Below, in pieces: positions 42,774 to 50,762 of a stretch of DNA of 64,000 nt. Source of the DNA: Lentzea sp. NBRC 105346 (lineage in GTDB: Bacteria > Actinomycetota > Actinomycetes > Mycobacteriales > Pseudonocardiaceae). The stretch is from the NCBI RefSeq assembly GCF_030269605.1, contig NZ_BSTQ01000014.1:186001-250000 (forward strand), given 5' to 3'. The translations under genes were made by a program, and so were the position numbers. How positions within the stretch are numbered: the stretch's first letter is position 1; each line of letters opens with the position of its first letter. Under the pieces are notes generated by a model. That model had not been told where the DNA came from and made no database searches. It saw nothing but the letters and a program-made list of their open reading frames with translations.

Positions 42774-44825
42774 CTATTTGGCCTTCGCTGCCAACGCTTC
42801 CGGCAGCGGGTCGTAGCGGCAGAACTGGCGGGTGAAGGTCCCGGTGCCGGACGTGAGGGACCGGAGCTCGATCGCGTAGCGCAGCAGTTCCGAACTGGGC
42901 ACCTCGGCGCGAATGAGGGTGCGTCCACCCTCGTCGGCCTCGGTACCGAGAACGCGCCCCCGCCGGCCGGACAGGTCACCGAGCACGGTGCCGAGGTGTT
43001 CGTCGGGCAGCCGGATCGCCACCTCGTCCATCGGCTCGAGCAACGTGGTCCGCCCGTTGGCGGCGGCCTCCTTCAGCGCCAGCGACCCAGCCGTCTGGAA
43101 GGCGGCGTCGGACGAGTCGACCGAGTGGGCCTTGCCGTCGACCAGCGTCACCCGCACGTCGACGATCGGGATTCCGTCGTGCAGCCCGCGCTCCAGCTGG
43201 GCCCGCACCCCCTTCTCCACCGAGGGGATGAAGTTGTTGGGGATCGCGCCGCCGACGATCTTGTCGACGAACTGGAAGCCGGATCCGCGCGGCAGCGGCT
43301 CGACGATGATGTCGCACACCGCGTACTGGCCGTGGCCGCCGGACTGCTTCACGTGCCGCCCGTGGCCCTTCGACTGCGTGGCGAACGTTTCGCGCAACGC
43401 CACGCGCACCGGTTCGGTGTCGACCTCGGCGCCGCCCGCGCGCAGGCGGTCCAGCACCACGGCGGCGTGCGCTTCGCCCATGCACCACAACACCATCTGG
43501 TGCGTCTCGGGGTTGCGGTCCAGGCGCAACGTCGGGTCGCTCGCGACCAGGCGGTTGAGGTTGCGCGCCAGGTTGTCCTCGTCGGACCGGGTGCGCGGCA
43601 CGACCGCGATCGGCAGCAGCGGCTCGGGCATGTCCCACGGCGCCATCAGCAGCGGCTGGTCCGGTTGCGACACGGTGTCGCCTGTCTCGGCCGAGGTGAG
43701 CTTCGTCAACGCGCACACGTCGCCCGCCACGCAGTACGGCACCTCGCGCAGGTTCGCGCCCAGCGGCGAGTAGATGTGCGCCACGCGTTCGTCCACGTCG
43801 TGGTCCTCGTGGCCGCGGTCGGCCATGCCGTGACCCGAGATGTGCACCGGGCGTTCCGGCTTCAGCGTGCCGGAGAAGACCCGGACGAGCGACACGCGGC
43901 CGACGTAGGAGTCCACAGCGGTGCGGACGACCTCGGCGACGAGTGGACCGTCGGGATCGGCGGCGAGCCTGGGGCGCGGGATGCCGTCGATGCCGGTGAT
44001 CTCCGGCAGTGGGTGTTCGAGCGGGGACGGGAAGGCGCGCGCGATGCCGTCGAGCAGTTCGGTCAGGCCCATGCCGGTCGCGGCGCACACGGGGACCACC
44101 GGGTGGAAGGAGCCGCGTGCGACGGCGGTCTCCAGGTCCGTGATCAGCGTCTGCTGGTCGATCTCCTCGCCGCCGAGGTAGCGGTCCATGAGGGACTCGT
44201 CCTCGCTCTCGGCGATGATGCCCTCGATGAGCGCGGCGCGTTCCTCCGGGAACTCCTCGGACGTCAGCAGGCCCACCAGCCCATCGCCTTTGGGCAGGTA
44301 GAGCGGCACGACACCGGCGCCGAACGCCTCCTGGCACGCGGCGATCTCGGACATCACGTCCGCGCGGTGATGGTCCGTCCGCGTGATCACGACGGCGCGC
44401 GGCATGCCGACGCTCGCGCACTCCTCCCACAGCGTGACCGTGGCGGCGTCGACGCCTTCGAACGCGTTGACCACGAACAACGCGGCGTCGGCGGCGCGCA
44501 GGCCGGCCCGGAGCTCGCCCACGAAGTCCGCGTAGCCGGGGGTGTCGATGAGGTTGATCTTGATGTCACCGTGCTGGATCGGCGCCACCGCCAGTCCGAC
44601 CGATCGTTGCTGCTTCACCGCGGCGGGGTCGTGGTCGCAGACCGTGTTGCCCTCGGTGACCGTGCCCGCGCGGGTCAGCACGCCGGTGGCGGCGAGCAGG
44701 GCCTCGGTGAGCGTCGTCTTGCCCGAGCCGGAAGGACCGACGAGCACGACATTGCGGACCTTGGCCGGGTCGTCCACAGCGACCGCGCCTGCCGAAGTGC
44801 CGTTGTCGGAATGTTTGCTGCCCAT
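42774..44825 (-). CDS. fusA2: Elongation factor G-like GTPase (EF-G2)
   Basis: 683 residues. EF-G architecture is full length: G domain (Walker A GPSGSGKTTL, DTPGYADF, an unusual TRTD in place of NKxD), domain II, domain III, IV and V (REVPYCVAGDV, GGAIPNNFIPSVEKGV, ending DPLPEALAAKAK). Similar to the second EF-G of mycobacteria (Rv0120c-like). The divergent G4 motif and lack of the canonical translocase tip suggest a role other than ordinary translocation, perhaps in stress or ribosome recycling. Good GGGAGGAG RBS at 44837. Symbol by resemblance. Confidence 0.9.
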   Translation of the reverse strand: MGSKHSDNGTSAGAVAVDDPAKVRNVVLVGPSGSGKTTLTEALLAATGVLTRAGTVTEGNTVCDHDPAAVKQQRSVGLAVAPIQHGDIKINLIDTPGYADFVGELRAGLRAADAALFVVNAFEGVDAATVTLWEECASVGMPRAVVITRTDHHRADVMSEIAACQEAFGAGVVPLYLPKGDGLVGLLTSEEFPEERAALIEGIIAESEDESLMDRYLGGEEIDQQTLITDLETAVARGSFHPVVPVCAATGMGLTELLDGIARAFPSPLEHPLPEITGIDGIPRPRLAADPDGPLVAEVVRTAVDSYVGRVSLVRVFSGTLKPERPVHISGHGMADRGHEDHDVDERVAHIYSPLGANLREVPYCVAGDVCALTKLTSAETGDTVSQPDQPLLMAPWDMPEPLLPIAVVPRTRSDEDNLARNLNRLVASDPTLRLDRNPETHQMVLWCMGEAHAAVVLDRLRAGGAEVDTEPVRVALRETFATQSKGHGRHVKQSGGHGQYAVCDIIVEPLPRGSGFQFVDKIVGGAIPNNFIPSVEKGVRAQLERGLHDGIPIVDVRVTLVDGKAHSVDSSDAAFQTAGSLALKEAAANGRTTLLEPMDEVAIRLPDEHLGTVLGDLSGRRGRVLGTEADEGGRTLIRAEVPSSELLRYAIELRSLTSGTGTFTRQFCRYDPLPEALAAKAK

Positions 44826-44897
44826 TTGCTAACGCTCCTCCCGGCCGTCAACTCGTAGTGTTCGATCTCACACCCGTTGAGCGGGGAGGACAAGTCC

Positions 44898-45401
44898 GTG
44901 GACCCGGTAGCAGCAACGCCAAGGTTGTACGGAGCGGCAGCGCCACCCGGTCGGCTGCTGCCATGGGAGTGGGCTCGTAGTCGCCTGATCGCCGCGCGCG
45001 ACTACTGGATCGCGTCGGTTTCGGCGTCCGGGCGGCCGCACACCCGGCCGGTTTGGGGCGTTTGGGGGACGTTCGGGTTCTGGTTCTCGACCGGATCTTC
45101 GGCGCGCCGGAACCTGCTGGTGAACCCCCTGATCAGCGTGCATCTGCCGGACGCCGATGAGGTCGTTGTCGTCGAGGGGCGGGCTCGGTCGAGCGCGCCT
45201 GAAGCGTGCCTCCAGGCCTACAACGCCAAATATTCGTGGTCGTTCCGCGCTGATGGGGACGGGGTGGTCGACGACGACGGAACGTCCGGTGCGGCGTTCC
45301 TGGTCGTGCCCACCGCGGTGTTCGGCTGGGAGTCCGGGTTGGGCTCGCCGACAAAGTGGCACCCGTCACCACCAGGCACGGGAGACCAAGTGGACTGGTG
45401 A
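44898..45401 (+). CDS. Pyridoxamine-5'-phosphate-oxidase-like flavin split-barrel protein
   Basis: 167 residues from GTG 44898 with GGGGAGGA RBS; a TTG at 44877 is less likely. The split-barrel signature is visible: YWIASVSASGRPHTRPVWGVW, FWFSTGSSARRNLLVNPLISVHL, VVVVEGRAR. Members bind FMN, F420 or haem. It is 83 bases upstream of pdxS and so may share the B6 theme, but true PNPOx residues were not checked, and many such proteins are F420-dependent reductases. Confidence 0.78.
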   Translation: MDPVAATPRLYGAAAPPGRLLPWEWARSRLIAARDYWIASVSASGRPHTRPVWGVWGTFGFWFSTGSSARRNLLVNPLISVHLPDADEVVVVEGRARSSAPEACLQAYNAKYSWSFRADGDGVVDDDGTSGAAFLVVPTAVFGWESGLGSPTKWHPSPPGTGDQVDW

Positions 45402-45413
45402 TTACGTGCCGCA

Positions 45414-45435
45414 GTGGCCACCTTCAAGTGGCCAC
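45414..45435. promoter_or_regulatory. Two GTGGCCAC boxes upstream of pdxS
   Basis: The self-complementary GTGGCCAC occurs at 45414-45421 and 45428-45435, 14 bases apart, between the preceding stop and the pdxS start at 45485. Possible operator half-sites for a regulator of the B6 genes, or a small hairpin. No MocR-type pdxR gene is next to it here. Confidence 0.35.
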
Positions 45436-45484
45436 GTGGGACGTACCATCGAGGCGTTCGTTCCCTACTTGGAAAGGTTGCCCG

Positions 45485-46384
45485 TTGAGCACTCCCTCTG
45501 ATCAGGTGACTGGCACCGCGCGCGTCAAGCGCGGCATGGCCGAGATGCTCAAGGGTGGCGTGATCATGGACGTGGTCGACGCCACTCAGGCGAAGATCGC
45601 CGAAGACGCCGGTGCCGTGGCCGTCATGGCCCTCGAGCGCGTCCCCGCCGACATTCGCGCCCAGGGCGGCGTCGCCCGCATGAGCGACCCCGACCTGATC
45701 GACGGCATCATCAACGCCGTCTCGATCCCCGTCATGGCGAAGGCCCGCATCGGCCACTTCGTCGAGGCGCAGGTGCTCGCCGCGCTCGGTGTCGACTACA
45801 TCGACGAGTCCGAGGTGCTGACCCCGGCCGACTACGCGAACCACATCGACAAGTGGCAGTTCACCGTGCCTTTCGTCTGCGGTGCCACGAACCTGGGCGA
45901 GGCGCTGCGCCGCATCACCGAGGGCGCCGCGATGATCCGCTCCAAGGGCGAGGCCGGCACCGGTGACGTCTCGAACGCCACCACCCACATGCGCAAGATC
46001 CGTGGCGAGATCCGCCGCCTGCAGAACATGGCGCCCGACGAGCTGTACGTCGCGGCCAAGGAGCTGCAGGCGCCGTACGAGCTCGTCAAGGAGGTCGCGG
46101 AGGCGGGCAAGCTCCCCGTCGTCCTGTTCACCGCGGGTGGCATCGCGACCCCGGCCGACGCCGCGATGATGATGCAGCTCGGCGCCGAGGGCGTGTTCGT
46201 CGGTTCCGGCATCTTCAAGTCCGGCAACCCGGCGCAGCGCGCCGAGGCCATCGTGAAGGCCACGACGTTCTACGACGACCCGGACGTCATCGCCAAGGTC
46301 TCGCGCGGCCTCGGTGAGGCCATGGTCGGCATCAACGTCGACGACATCCCCGAGCCGCACCGCCTGGCCGAGCGCGGCTGGTAA
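45485..46384 (+). CDS. pdxS: Pyridoxal 5'-phosphate synthase subunit PdxS
   Basis: 299 residues from TTG 45485 (GGAAAGG RBS nine bases upstream). Very high match to the family: MAEMLKGGVIMDVVDATQAKIAEDAGAVAVMALERVPADIRAQGGVARMSDP, the catalytic Lys in MAKARIGHFVEAQ, second Lys in RSKGEAGTGDV, and GIATPADAAMMMQLGAEGVFVGSGIF. PdxS joins ribose 5-phosphate, glyceraldehyde 3-phosphate and ammonia from PdxT to make PLP. PdxT lies 7 kb away, separated by unrelated genes. Confidence 0.97.
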   Translation: MSTPSDQVTGTARVKRGMAEMLKGGVIMDVVDATQAKIAEDAGAVAVMALERVPADIRAQGGVARMSDPDLIDGIINAVSIPVMAKARIGHFVEAQVLAALGVDYIDESEVLTPADYANHIDKWQFTVPFVCGATNLGEALRRITEGAAMIRSKGEAGTGDVSNATTHMRKIRGEIRRLQNMAPDELYVAAKELQAPYELVKEVAEAGKLPVVLFTAGGIATPADAAMMMQLGAEGVFVGSGIFKSGNPAQRAEAIVKATTFYDDPDVIAKVSRGLGEAMVGINVDDIPEPHRLAERGW

Positions 46385-46397
46385 GTCGTTTGGAGCG

Positions 46398-46435
46398 GAC
46401 CCCCAGGGCTTGAGGCCCTGGGGGTCCTCTTTATT
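46398..46435 (+). terminator. Rho-independent terminator of pdxS
   Basis: GACCCCCAGGGC and GCCCTGGGGGTC (46398-46409, 46415-46426) form a 12-bp stem, followed by CTCTTTATT, the clearest T-rich tail in the window. Confidence 0.88.
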
Positions 46436-46505
46436 GGGGCCGAAAGGCCCTGGGTCGTGCTCCGGTCAGCCCGCACACTCTGTCGGTCGCCGGGTGATTG
46501 GAGCT

Positions 46506-47858
46506 TCAACTATGTATCGAGCTCGCCTGATGCTCGCCGCAGCGGCCGTCGGTGCCTTTTTCGCCGCTGTCTTGGTGTCCTTCTAGCTTCCGATACCGCA
46601 CGCGGCACGGACTCTGCGGCCAGTTGTTGGCCTGCCCCTTCGCGGGCTGCGGATCCGTGTCGATCAGCTCCAGGTCCAGGCGCTGGAAGAGCCTGGTGAC
46701 GATCACCTTCATCTCCGTGTAGGCGAAGTTCTCGCCGAGGCACCGGTGGAAGCCGCCGCCGAACCCGTACAGGGCAGGCTTCTTCTGGCCGATGAAGCGG
46801 TCCGGGTTGTACTCGTGCGGGTCCGGGAAGACCTCGTCGAGCCGATGCGACTTCCCAGGGTGCAGCACGACGATCGCGCCCTTCGGGATCGTGTGCCCGT
46901 CGTACTCGATGTCCTCGACCGCCTTGCGCACCACGCCGTTCGTGACCGGGTGCAGGCGTTCCGTCTCGTGCAGCGCGCGGTCGAGGTTCTCCATGCGGTG
47001 CAACGTCTTCGCGTCGAGCGTCTCCTCGTTCTCGATCTTGGTTCGCTCGTGCGGGTTGCGCAGCAGGTCGATCACGGCCCAGCTCAGGTGGCTGACCGTC
47101 GTCTCGTGGCCCACCCACACGAGCATCAGCACCATCGCGACGAGGACTTCGTCCGGCACCGGTTCCTTCGTGTCGGCGTAGATCGCGGTCGAGAGGGTCT
47201 GCAGGAAGTCCGGTTCTGGCAACGGGTTGCGGCGCCGGTCCTCGATGAGCTGCTTGCTCTTTTTCCGGAGCAGGTCCCGTGCGCGGTGGCTGCGGATCAG
47301 GTGCGGCGCCGGGAACCAGCCGGGCAGGATCGGGTCCATCCCCTCGGAGAACCGCTTGAACGTCGCGAAGAAGCCGTCGAACTTGGCCGCGACGTCCTCG
47401 CCCAGGAACGAGCTCGCCGTGATGTCGATGATCAGCGGGCCGAAGGCTTCGACGAGGTCGAACTCGCCCTGGTCCGGCAGGTTGTCGATGAACTCGTTCG
47501 CCTTGCGGTCCATAAGGTCGATGTGGCCGGCGATGTGCTTACCCGAGAACTGGGGGAGGAGGATGTCTCTTTGCCTGCGGTATTCGTCTTGCTCCGCAAG
47601 GAAGTACGCGCGGCCGAACATGTGCAGGAAGAACGGATAGGCGTCCTTGATGGACAGTCGCTTGTCCGTCTCCTTGAACAGGAAGCTCGCGTGGTCCGGG
47701 CCCAGCAGCACCACACCCGGCCGGCCGGGCAGCTTGACGCTGAAGATCGTGCCGTGTTCGCGGAGGCCTCTTTCGACCAGGGCGTCGGGGTTGCGCAGGA
47801 ACTCGACGGTGTGGCCGAGGAGTGGTTTGGCGCCGGACACGGTGGGTGGAAGTGCCAT
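46506..47858 (-). CDS. Cytochrome P450
   Basis: 450 residues. Full P450: I-helix WVGHETTVSHL (acid/Thr pair slightly changed), K-helix ExxR in HETERLHP, heme ligand Cys in FGGGFHRCLGENF. N-terminal proline-rich PPTVSGAKPLLGHT and the substrate-binding region resemble CYP51/CYP120-like bacterial enzymes. Soluble monooxygenase, partner ferredoxin not in the window. The last about 25 residues after YRKLEGHQ are an odd, charged extension. It starts 50 bases downstream of the vapC stop in the same orientation and may share its transcript. Confidence 0.92.
   Translation of the reverse strand: MALPPTVSGAKPLLGHTVEFLRNPDALVERGLREHGTIFSVKLPGRPGVVLLGPDHASFLFKETDKRLSIKDAYPFFLHMFGRAYFLAEQDEYRRQRDILLPQFSGKHIAGHIDLMDRKANEFIDNLPDQGEFDLVEAFGPLIIDITASSFLGEDVAAKFDGFFATFKRFSEGMDPILPGWFPAPHLIRSHRARDLLRKKSKQLIEDRRRNPLPEPDFLQTLSTAIYADTKEPVPDEVLVAMVLMLVWVGHETTVSHLSWAVIDLLRNPHERTKIENEETLDAKTLHRMENLDRALHETERLHPVTNGVVRKAVEDIEYDGHTIPKGAIVVLHPGKSHRLDEVFPDPHEYNPDRFIGQKKPALYGFGGGFHRCLGENFAYTEMKVIVTRLFQRLDLELIDTDPQPAKGQANNWPQSPCRVRYRKLEGHQDSGEKGTDGRCGEHQASSIHS
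46512..46586 (+). CDS. Possible 24-residue membrane micropeptide
   Basis: ATG 46512 is preceded by GGAG at eight bases and gives MYRARLMLAAAAVGAFFAAVLVSF, one hydrophobic helix after a basic start. It lies wholly antisense to the P450 3' end and behind the pdxS terminator, so the case is weak. Confidence 0.25.
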   Translation: MYRARLMLAAAAVGAFFAAVLVSF

Positions 47859-47908
47859 GACTGGCTGTATACCGCCGTTTGTTCCATGCGGCCAAGCCGT
47901 GTGCCGCC

Positions 47909-48316
47909 TTACGAGACGGGATACGTCTCGATCTTCGCGCGGTGACCGTTCGAGCCCGCGAGCTTGGCGTCACAGGTGACGAGGGGAACGTCCAGCTCTT
48001 CGGCCAGCGCGACGTAGGCCGCGTCATACGCCGTGATGCTCTTGCGTAGTTCCCAGATTCGTGCGACGAGTGGTAGGTGCGGGACGCGCACGACCGGCAT
48101 GGCGGCCAGGTTGTCCACGGTCAGCTGCGCCGCGTCCGCCGGGAGGCTGCCGACGCGCTCTTGCCTGCGCATGGCGTGGAGAATCTCCAGGTCGATGACG
48201 TGCGGTGCGCAGGCTGAGGCGCCGACGACGCGTTTGAAAAGATCCGGTTGTTCAGCGGGCTGATTGACGAACAGGGTGACCATCACCGAGGCGTCAACCA
48301 CGATGCGGTTGCTCAT
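47909..48316 (-). CDS. vapC: PIN-domain RNase toxin (VapC-type)
   Basis: 135 residues from ATG 48316. PIN acidic residues: Asp in IVVDASVMV, Glu in VIDLEILHAM, Asp in ITAYDAAYVALAE and a final Asp in LVTCDAKLAGS. Cleaves specific RNAs as Mg2+-dependent RNase. Overlaps the preceding small gene (ATGA, 48313-48316), typical of VapBC operons, so the upstream product is its antitoxin. Confidence 0.88.
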   Translation of the reverse strand: MSNRIVVDASVMVTLFVNQPAEQPDLFKRVVGASACAPHVIDLEILHAMRRQERVGSLPADAAQLTVDNLAAMPVVRVPHLPLVARIWELRKSITAYDAAYVALAEELDVPLVTCDAKLAGSNGHRAKIETYPVS

Positions 48317-48528
48317 ACCTCGTGTCGGTCCCGCCACTCGCGGATCTCGGCGATGAGGTCGTTTGCGGTCACCGTGCCCCAGTCGAGCTGCTGGATCTCG
48401 CCCAGCCAGTCGGCCATGGTCGGCCCCTTGGCGAGCTCCCGCTCGGCACGCTCCACGTACGCCGTCAACGTCAGCGCCCGCGGGCGCACGGTGTCGCCGA
48501 CGTGCTCCTGCCTGGCGTTTTCGGACAT
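48313..48528 (-). CDS. vapB: Antitoxin-like partner of the PIN toxin
   Basis: 71 residues from ATG 48528. Not a clear ribbon-helix-helix, AbrB or Phd protein at sight: the N-terminal half is charged (ENARQEHVGDTVRPRALTLTAYVERAERE), the C-terminal half is acidic and aromatic (MADWLGEIQQLDWGTVTANDLIAEIREWRD), fitting the role of binding the PIN active site. The name is given by position and overlap with vapC. Start codon lacks a clear RBS; leaderless translation possible. Confidence 0.65.
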   Translation of the reverse strand: MSENARQEHVGDTVRPRALTLTAYVERAERELAKGPTMADWLGEIQQLDWGTVTANDLIAEIREWRDRHEV

Positions 48529-48557
48529 GGGATCAAGCCTATCCGGTGGTACTGACA

Positions 48558-48618
48558 AAGCCACGCTCCTTTCGTGTTCGATCACATGTTCTAGATCGGC
48601 CGTGCGAAAGCGTGGCTT
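48558..48618. terminator. Stem-loop between cupin regulator and vapBC
   Basis: AAGCCACG-CTC-CTTTCG (48558-48574) pairs with CGAAAGCGTGGCTT (48605-48618) with a three-base bulge; the loop holds a further CGATC/GATCG pair. It follows the regulator stop (48644) and precedes vapB (48528), so it may terminate the first or regulate the second. Confidence 0.5.
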
Positions 48619-48643
48619 GATCACTCGATCGGTTGCTCGGTGG

Positions 48644-49198
48644 TCAGATGTGCTCCATGACCAGGGTGGCCGTCGACCCCGCCTCCAGCGCCAGGCAGAT
48701 GTGCGGCAGGTCCCCGGGATAGAGCAGGTAGTCACCGGGCCCGAGATCCACCGGCGAGTCCATCAGCCCGGCCCGCACCCGCCCGGTGCACACGATGATG
48801 TGCTCGACGGTCCCCGGCATGTGCGGCTCGGACTCCCGCGCGGCTCCGGGCTCCAGCGCCAGCCAGTAGATGTCCCGCCGCGCCCCAGGCGGGCACGAGG
48901 CCAGCAGCGAAGCCGCGTAGTGCGCACGTTCGGAGTGCACGACGGGCCCCTCGCCGGCGCGGATCAGGTGCACGCGCGGCACGGGCGGGTCCACGAGACG
49001 CGAGAACGGCACCCCCAGAGCGACGCCGAGGGACCACAGCGTCTCGACGGACGGGTTGCCGCTGCCGGACTCGAGCTGCGACAGCGTGGACTTGGCGATC
49101 CCGGCGCGCTTGGCCAGTTCGGACAGTGAGAGGCCGGCGCGGTCGCGTTCGCGGCGCAGGGACGCCGCGATGACGTCGAGGGGTGCAGTGTTCGACAC
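48644..49198 (-). CDS. XRE-family HTH regulator with cupin sensor domain
   Basis: 184 residues from GTG 49198 (the open frame is longer). HTH_3 domain: SLRRERDRAGLSLSELAKRAGIAKSTLSQLESGSGNPSVETLWSLGVAL; C-terminal cupin_2 barrel (GAARESEPHMPGTVEHIIVCTGRV, LGPGDYLLYPGDLPHICLA). Divergent from azlCD with a palindrome between, so it probably regulates this exporter in response to an amino acid. Confidence 0.87.
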   Translation of the reverse strand: MSNTAPLDVIAASLRRERDRAGLSLSELAKRAGIAKSTLSQLESGSGNPSVETLWSLGVALGVPFSRLVDPPVPRVHLIRAGEGPVVHSERAHYAASLLASCPPGARRDIYWLALEPGAARESEPHMPGTVEHIIVCTGRVRAGLMDSPVDLGPGDYLLYPGDLPHICLALEAGSTATLVMEHI

Positions 49199-49209
49199 AA
49201 CAGTCCAAT

Positions 49210-49227
49210 CGTTCGGCTTGACGAACG
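49210..49227. promoter_or_regulatory. CGTTCG-N6-CGAACG dyad upstream of azlC
   Basis: Perfect 6-bp arms at 49210-49215 and 49222-49227, with a TTGACG -35-like box inside (49218-49223). A CAGCAT -10-like box (18-base spacing) would put the start near azlC ATG 49256, making it almost leaderless. Candidate operator of the XRE regulator. Confidence 0.45.
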
Positions 49228-49255
49228 GCAAACCTAGTGTTCAGCATAGAAGACG

Positions 49256-49939
49256 ATGCGTTCGATATGGCGAACCCTGGACTCGGTGCTGCTGCGTGAT
49301 GTGACCGCGGTGGCGCTGGGCGCTGCTGTCAACGGTGCCTCGTTCGGCGCGATCTCGGTGGCCTCCGGGCTGCCGTGGTGGATGCCGGTGGTCATGTCCG
49401 TGCTGATCTTCGCGGGCGGGGCGCAGTTCATGATCGTCGGCATCATGGCCGCCGGCGGGAGTCCCGTCGCGGCGATCGTCGGCGGGCTCGTGCTCAACGC
49501 TCGGCACCTGCCGTTCGGGCTGGCCGTCGGCGACGTGCTGGGCAAGAGCTGGATCAGCCGCGTGGTGGGCAGTCACCTCATGATCGACGAGTCGGTCGCG
49601 TTCGCGATGAACCAGAGCGACCCGCGGAAGGCCAAGGCGGCCTACTGGGCTTGTGGCGTCAGCCTGTTCGTCAGCTGGAACGTCGGTGTCACGGCCGGGG
49701 CGCTCGTCGGGCAGGCGATCGGCGACCCGATGGCGTTCGGGCTCGACGCGGCGTTCCCGGCCGCCCTGCTCGCGCTGACGTTGCCGGCGCTCAAGGACCG
49801 CAAGACGCGTCAGGCGGCCATCGGCGGCGCTGCGATCGCGCTCGTCGCCACGCCCTACCTGCCGCCCGGCCTGCCGGTGTTGCTCGCGCTCGCGGGGCTC
49901 GTGGTCTTCAGGACCAAGGAGGTGCAGCCATGCCCATGA
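49256..49939 (+). CDS. azlC: Branched-chain amino acid exporter, large subunit (AzlC)
   Basis: 227 residues, six or seven hydrophobic segments. AzlC-family motifs: GAAVNGASFGAIS, AGGAQFMIVGIMAAG, LVLNARHLPFGLA, DESVAFAM. With AzlD it exports branched-chain or related amino acids. azlD starts inside its end (49930), so the two are co-translated. Probably controlled by the divergent cupin regulator. Confidence 0.92.
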   Translation: MRSIWRTLDSVLLRDVTAVALGAAVNGASFGAISVASGLPWWMPVVMSVLIFAGGAQFMIVGIMAAGGSPVAAIVGGLVLNARHLPFGLAVGDVLGKSWISRVVGSHLMIDESVAFAMNQSDPRKAKAAYWACGVSLFVSWNVGVTAGALVGQAIGDPMAFGLDAAFPAALLALTLPALKDRKTRQAAIGGAAIALVATPYLPPGLPVLLALAGLVVFRTKEVQPCP

Positions 49940-50238
49940 GCGTCTTGCTGGTGATCGCGGCCGGGACGTTCGCGTTCCGGTTCGCCGGGCCGCTGCTGCG
50001 GGACCGGATCACGTTGCCGGACCGGGTCAAGGAGGTCATGTCGGCGGCGGCGACCGTGCTGCTGGTCGCTCTGGTGGCCACCGCGGCCCTGACCAGCAAC
50101 CGGCACTTCGCCGGGTGGGCGTTGCCGATCGGGGTGGCCGTCGGCGGGCTCGCGGCGTGGCGGAAGGCGCCGTTCATCGTGGTCGTGGTGATTGCGGCGG
50201 CAACGACTGCAGGACTGCGACTATTCGGGGTGAATTAG
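49930..50238 (+). CDS. azlD: Branched-chain amino acid exporter, small subunit (AzlD)
   Basis: 102 residues with four hydrophobic segments (FAFRFAGPLLRDRITLP, AATVLLVALVATAAL, AGWALPIGVAVGGLAAWRKAPFIVVVVIAAAT). AzlD family by length, helix pattern and adjacency to azlC, which it overlaps by ten bases. The stop is five bases from that of the convergent Lrp gene. Confidence 0.9.
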   Translation: MPMSVLLVIAAGTFAFRFAGPLLRDRITLPDRVKEVMSAAATVLLVALVATAALTSNRHFAGWALPIGVAVGGLAAWRKAPFIVVVVIAAATTAGLRLFGVN

Positions 50239-50243
50239 ACATA

Positions 50244-50696
50244 TCACCCGTGCTTGCGAATGTGCGAAAAGAGCAGGTTCGTGTGCACCTCTGCGACTTC
50301 GCGGCGATTGGTGAAGCGATCGAGCACCAGTCGTTGCAAATGGCCGACGTCCGCTACCGCGACGTGGACGAGGAAGTCCTCCGGACCCGTTACGTGAGAA
50401 AGCGCTAGCGTTTCCGGCAGGCTCAGCACATAGCGCATGAACGGTTCGACGATGTCACGGGTATGGGGACGGATTCGGATCGCGATCATGGCCTGTACGG
50501 GACTGCCGACGGCCGCCAGATCGACCGCGGCGTGGTAGCCGGTGATCACGCCGCGCTCGCGCAGCGACCGGTGCCGGACGATGCACGTCGAGGGTGCGAC
50601 GTTGACCAGTTCGGCCAGGTCCTTGTTGTGCAGTCGAGCATCCTTCTGCAGTTCCCGCACGATGGCGGCATCGATCGAATCGAGCACGGCGATCAC
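50244..50696 (-). CDS. Lrp/AsnC-family regulator
   Basis: 150 residues from GTG 50696 (GGACGAG upstream); the frame stays open further. HTH: LDSIDAAIVRELQKDARLHNKDLAELVNVAPSTCIVRHRSLRERGVITGYHA, then the RAM ligand-binding domain (PVQAMIAIRIRPHTRD ... SHVTGPEDFLVHVAVADVGHLQRLV). Divergent from the gamma-lyase gene with 66 bases between, so a likely regulator of it in response to an amino acid. Confidence 0.88.
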   Translation of the reverse strand: MIAVLDSIDAAIVRELQKDARLHNKDLAELVNVAPSTCIVRHRSLRERGVITGYHAAVDLAAVGSPVQAMIAIRIRPHTRDIVEPFMRYVLSLPETLALSHVTGPEDFLVHVAVADVGHLQRLVLDRFTNRREVAEVHTNLLFSHIRKHG

Positions 50697-50762
50697 CTCG
50701 TCCAGTCGAAGAAGATGCGGAAGGATGACCGCAACGCCGACGAAATGTCCACCATTCGCCGC

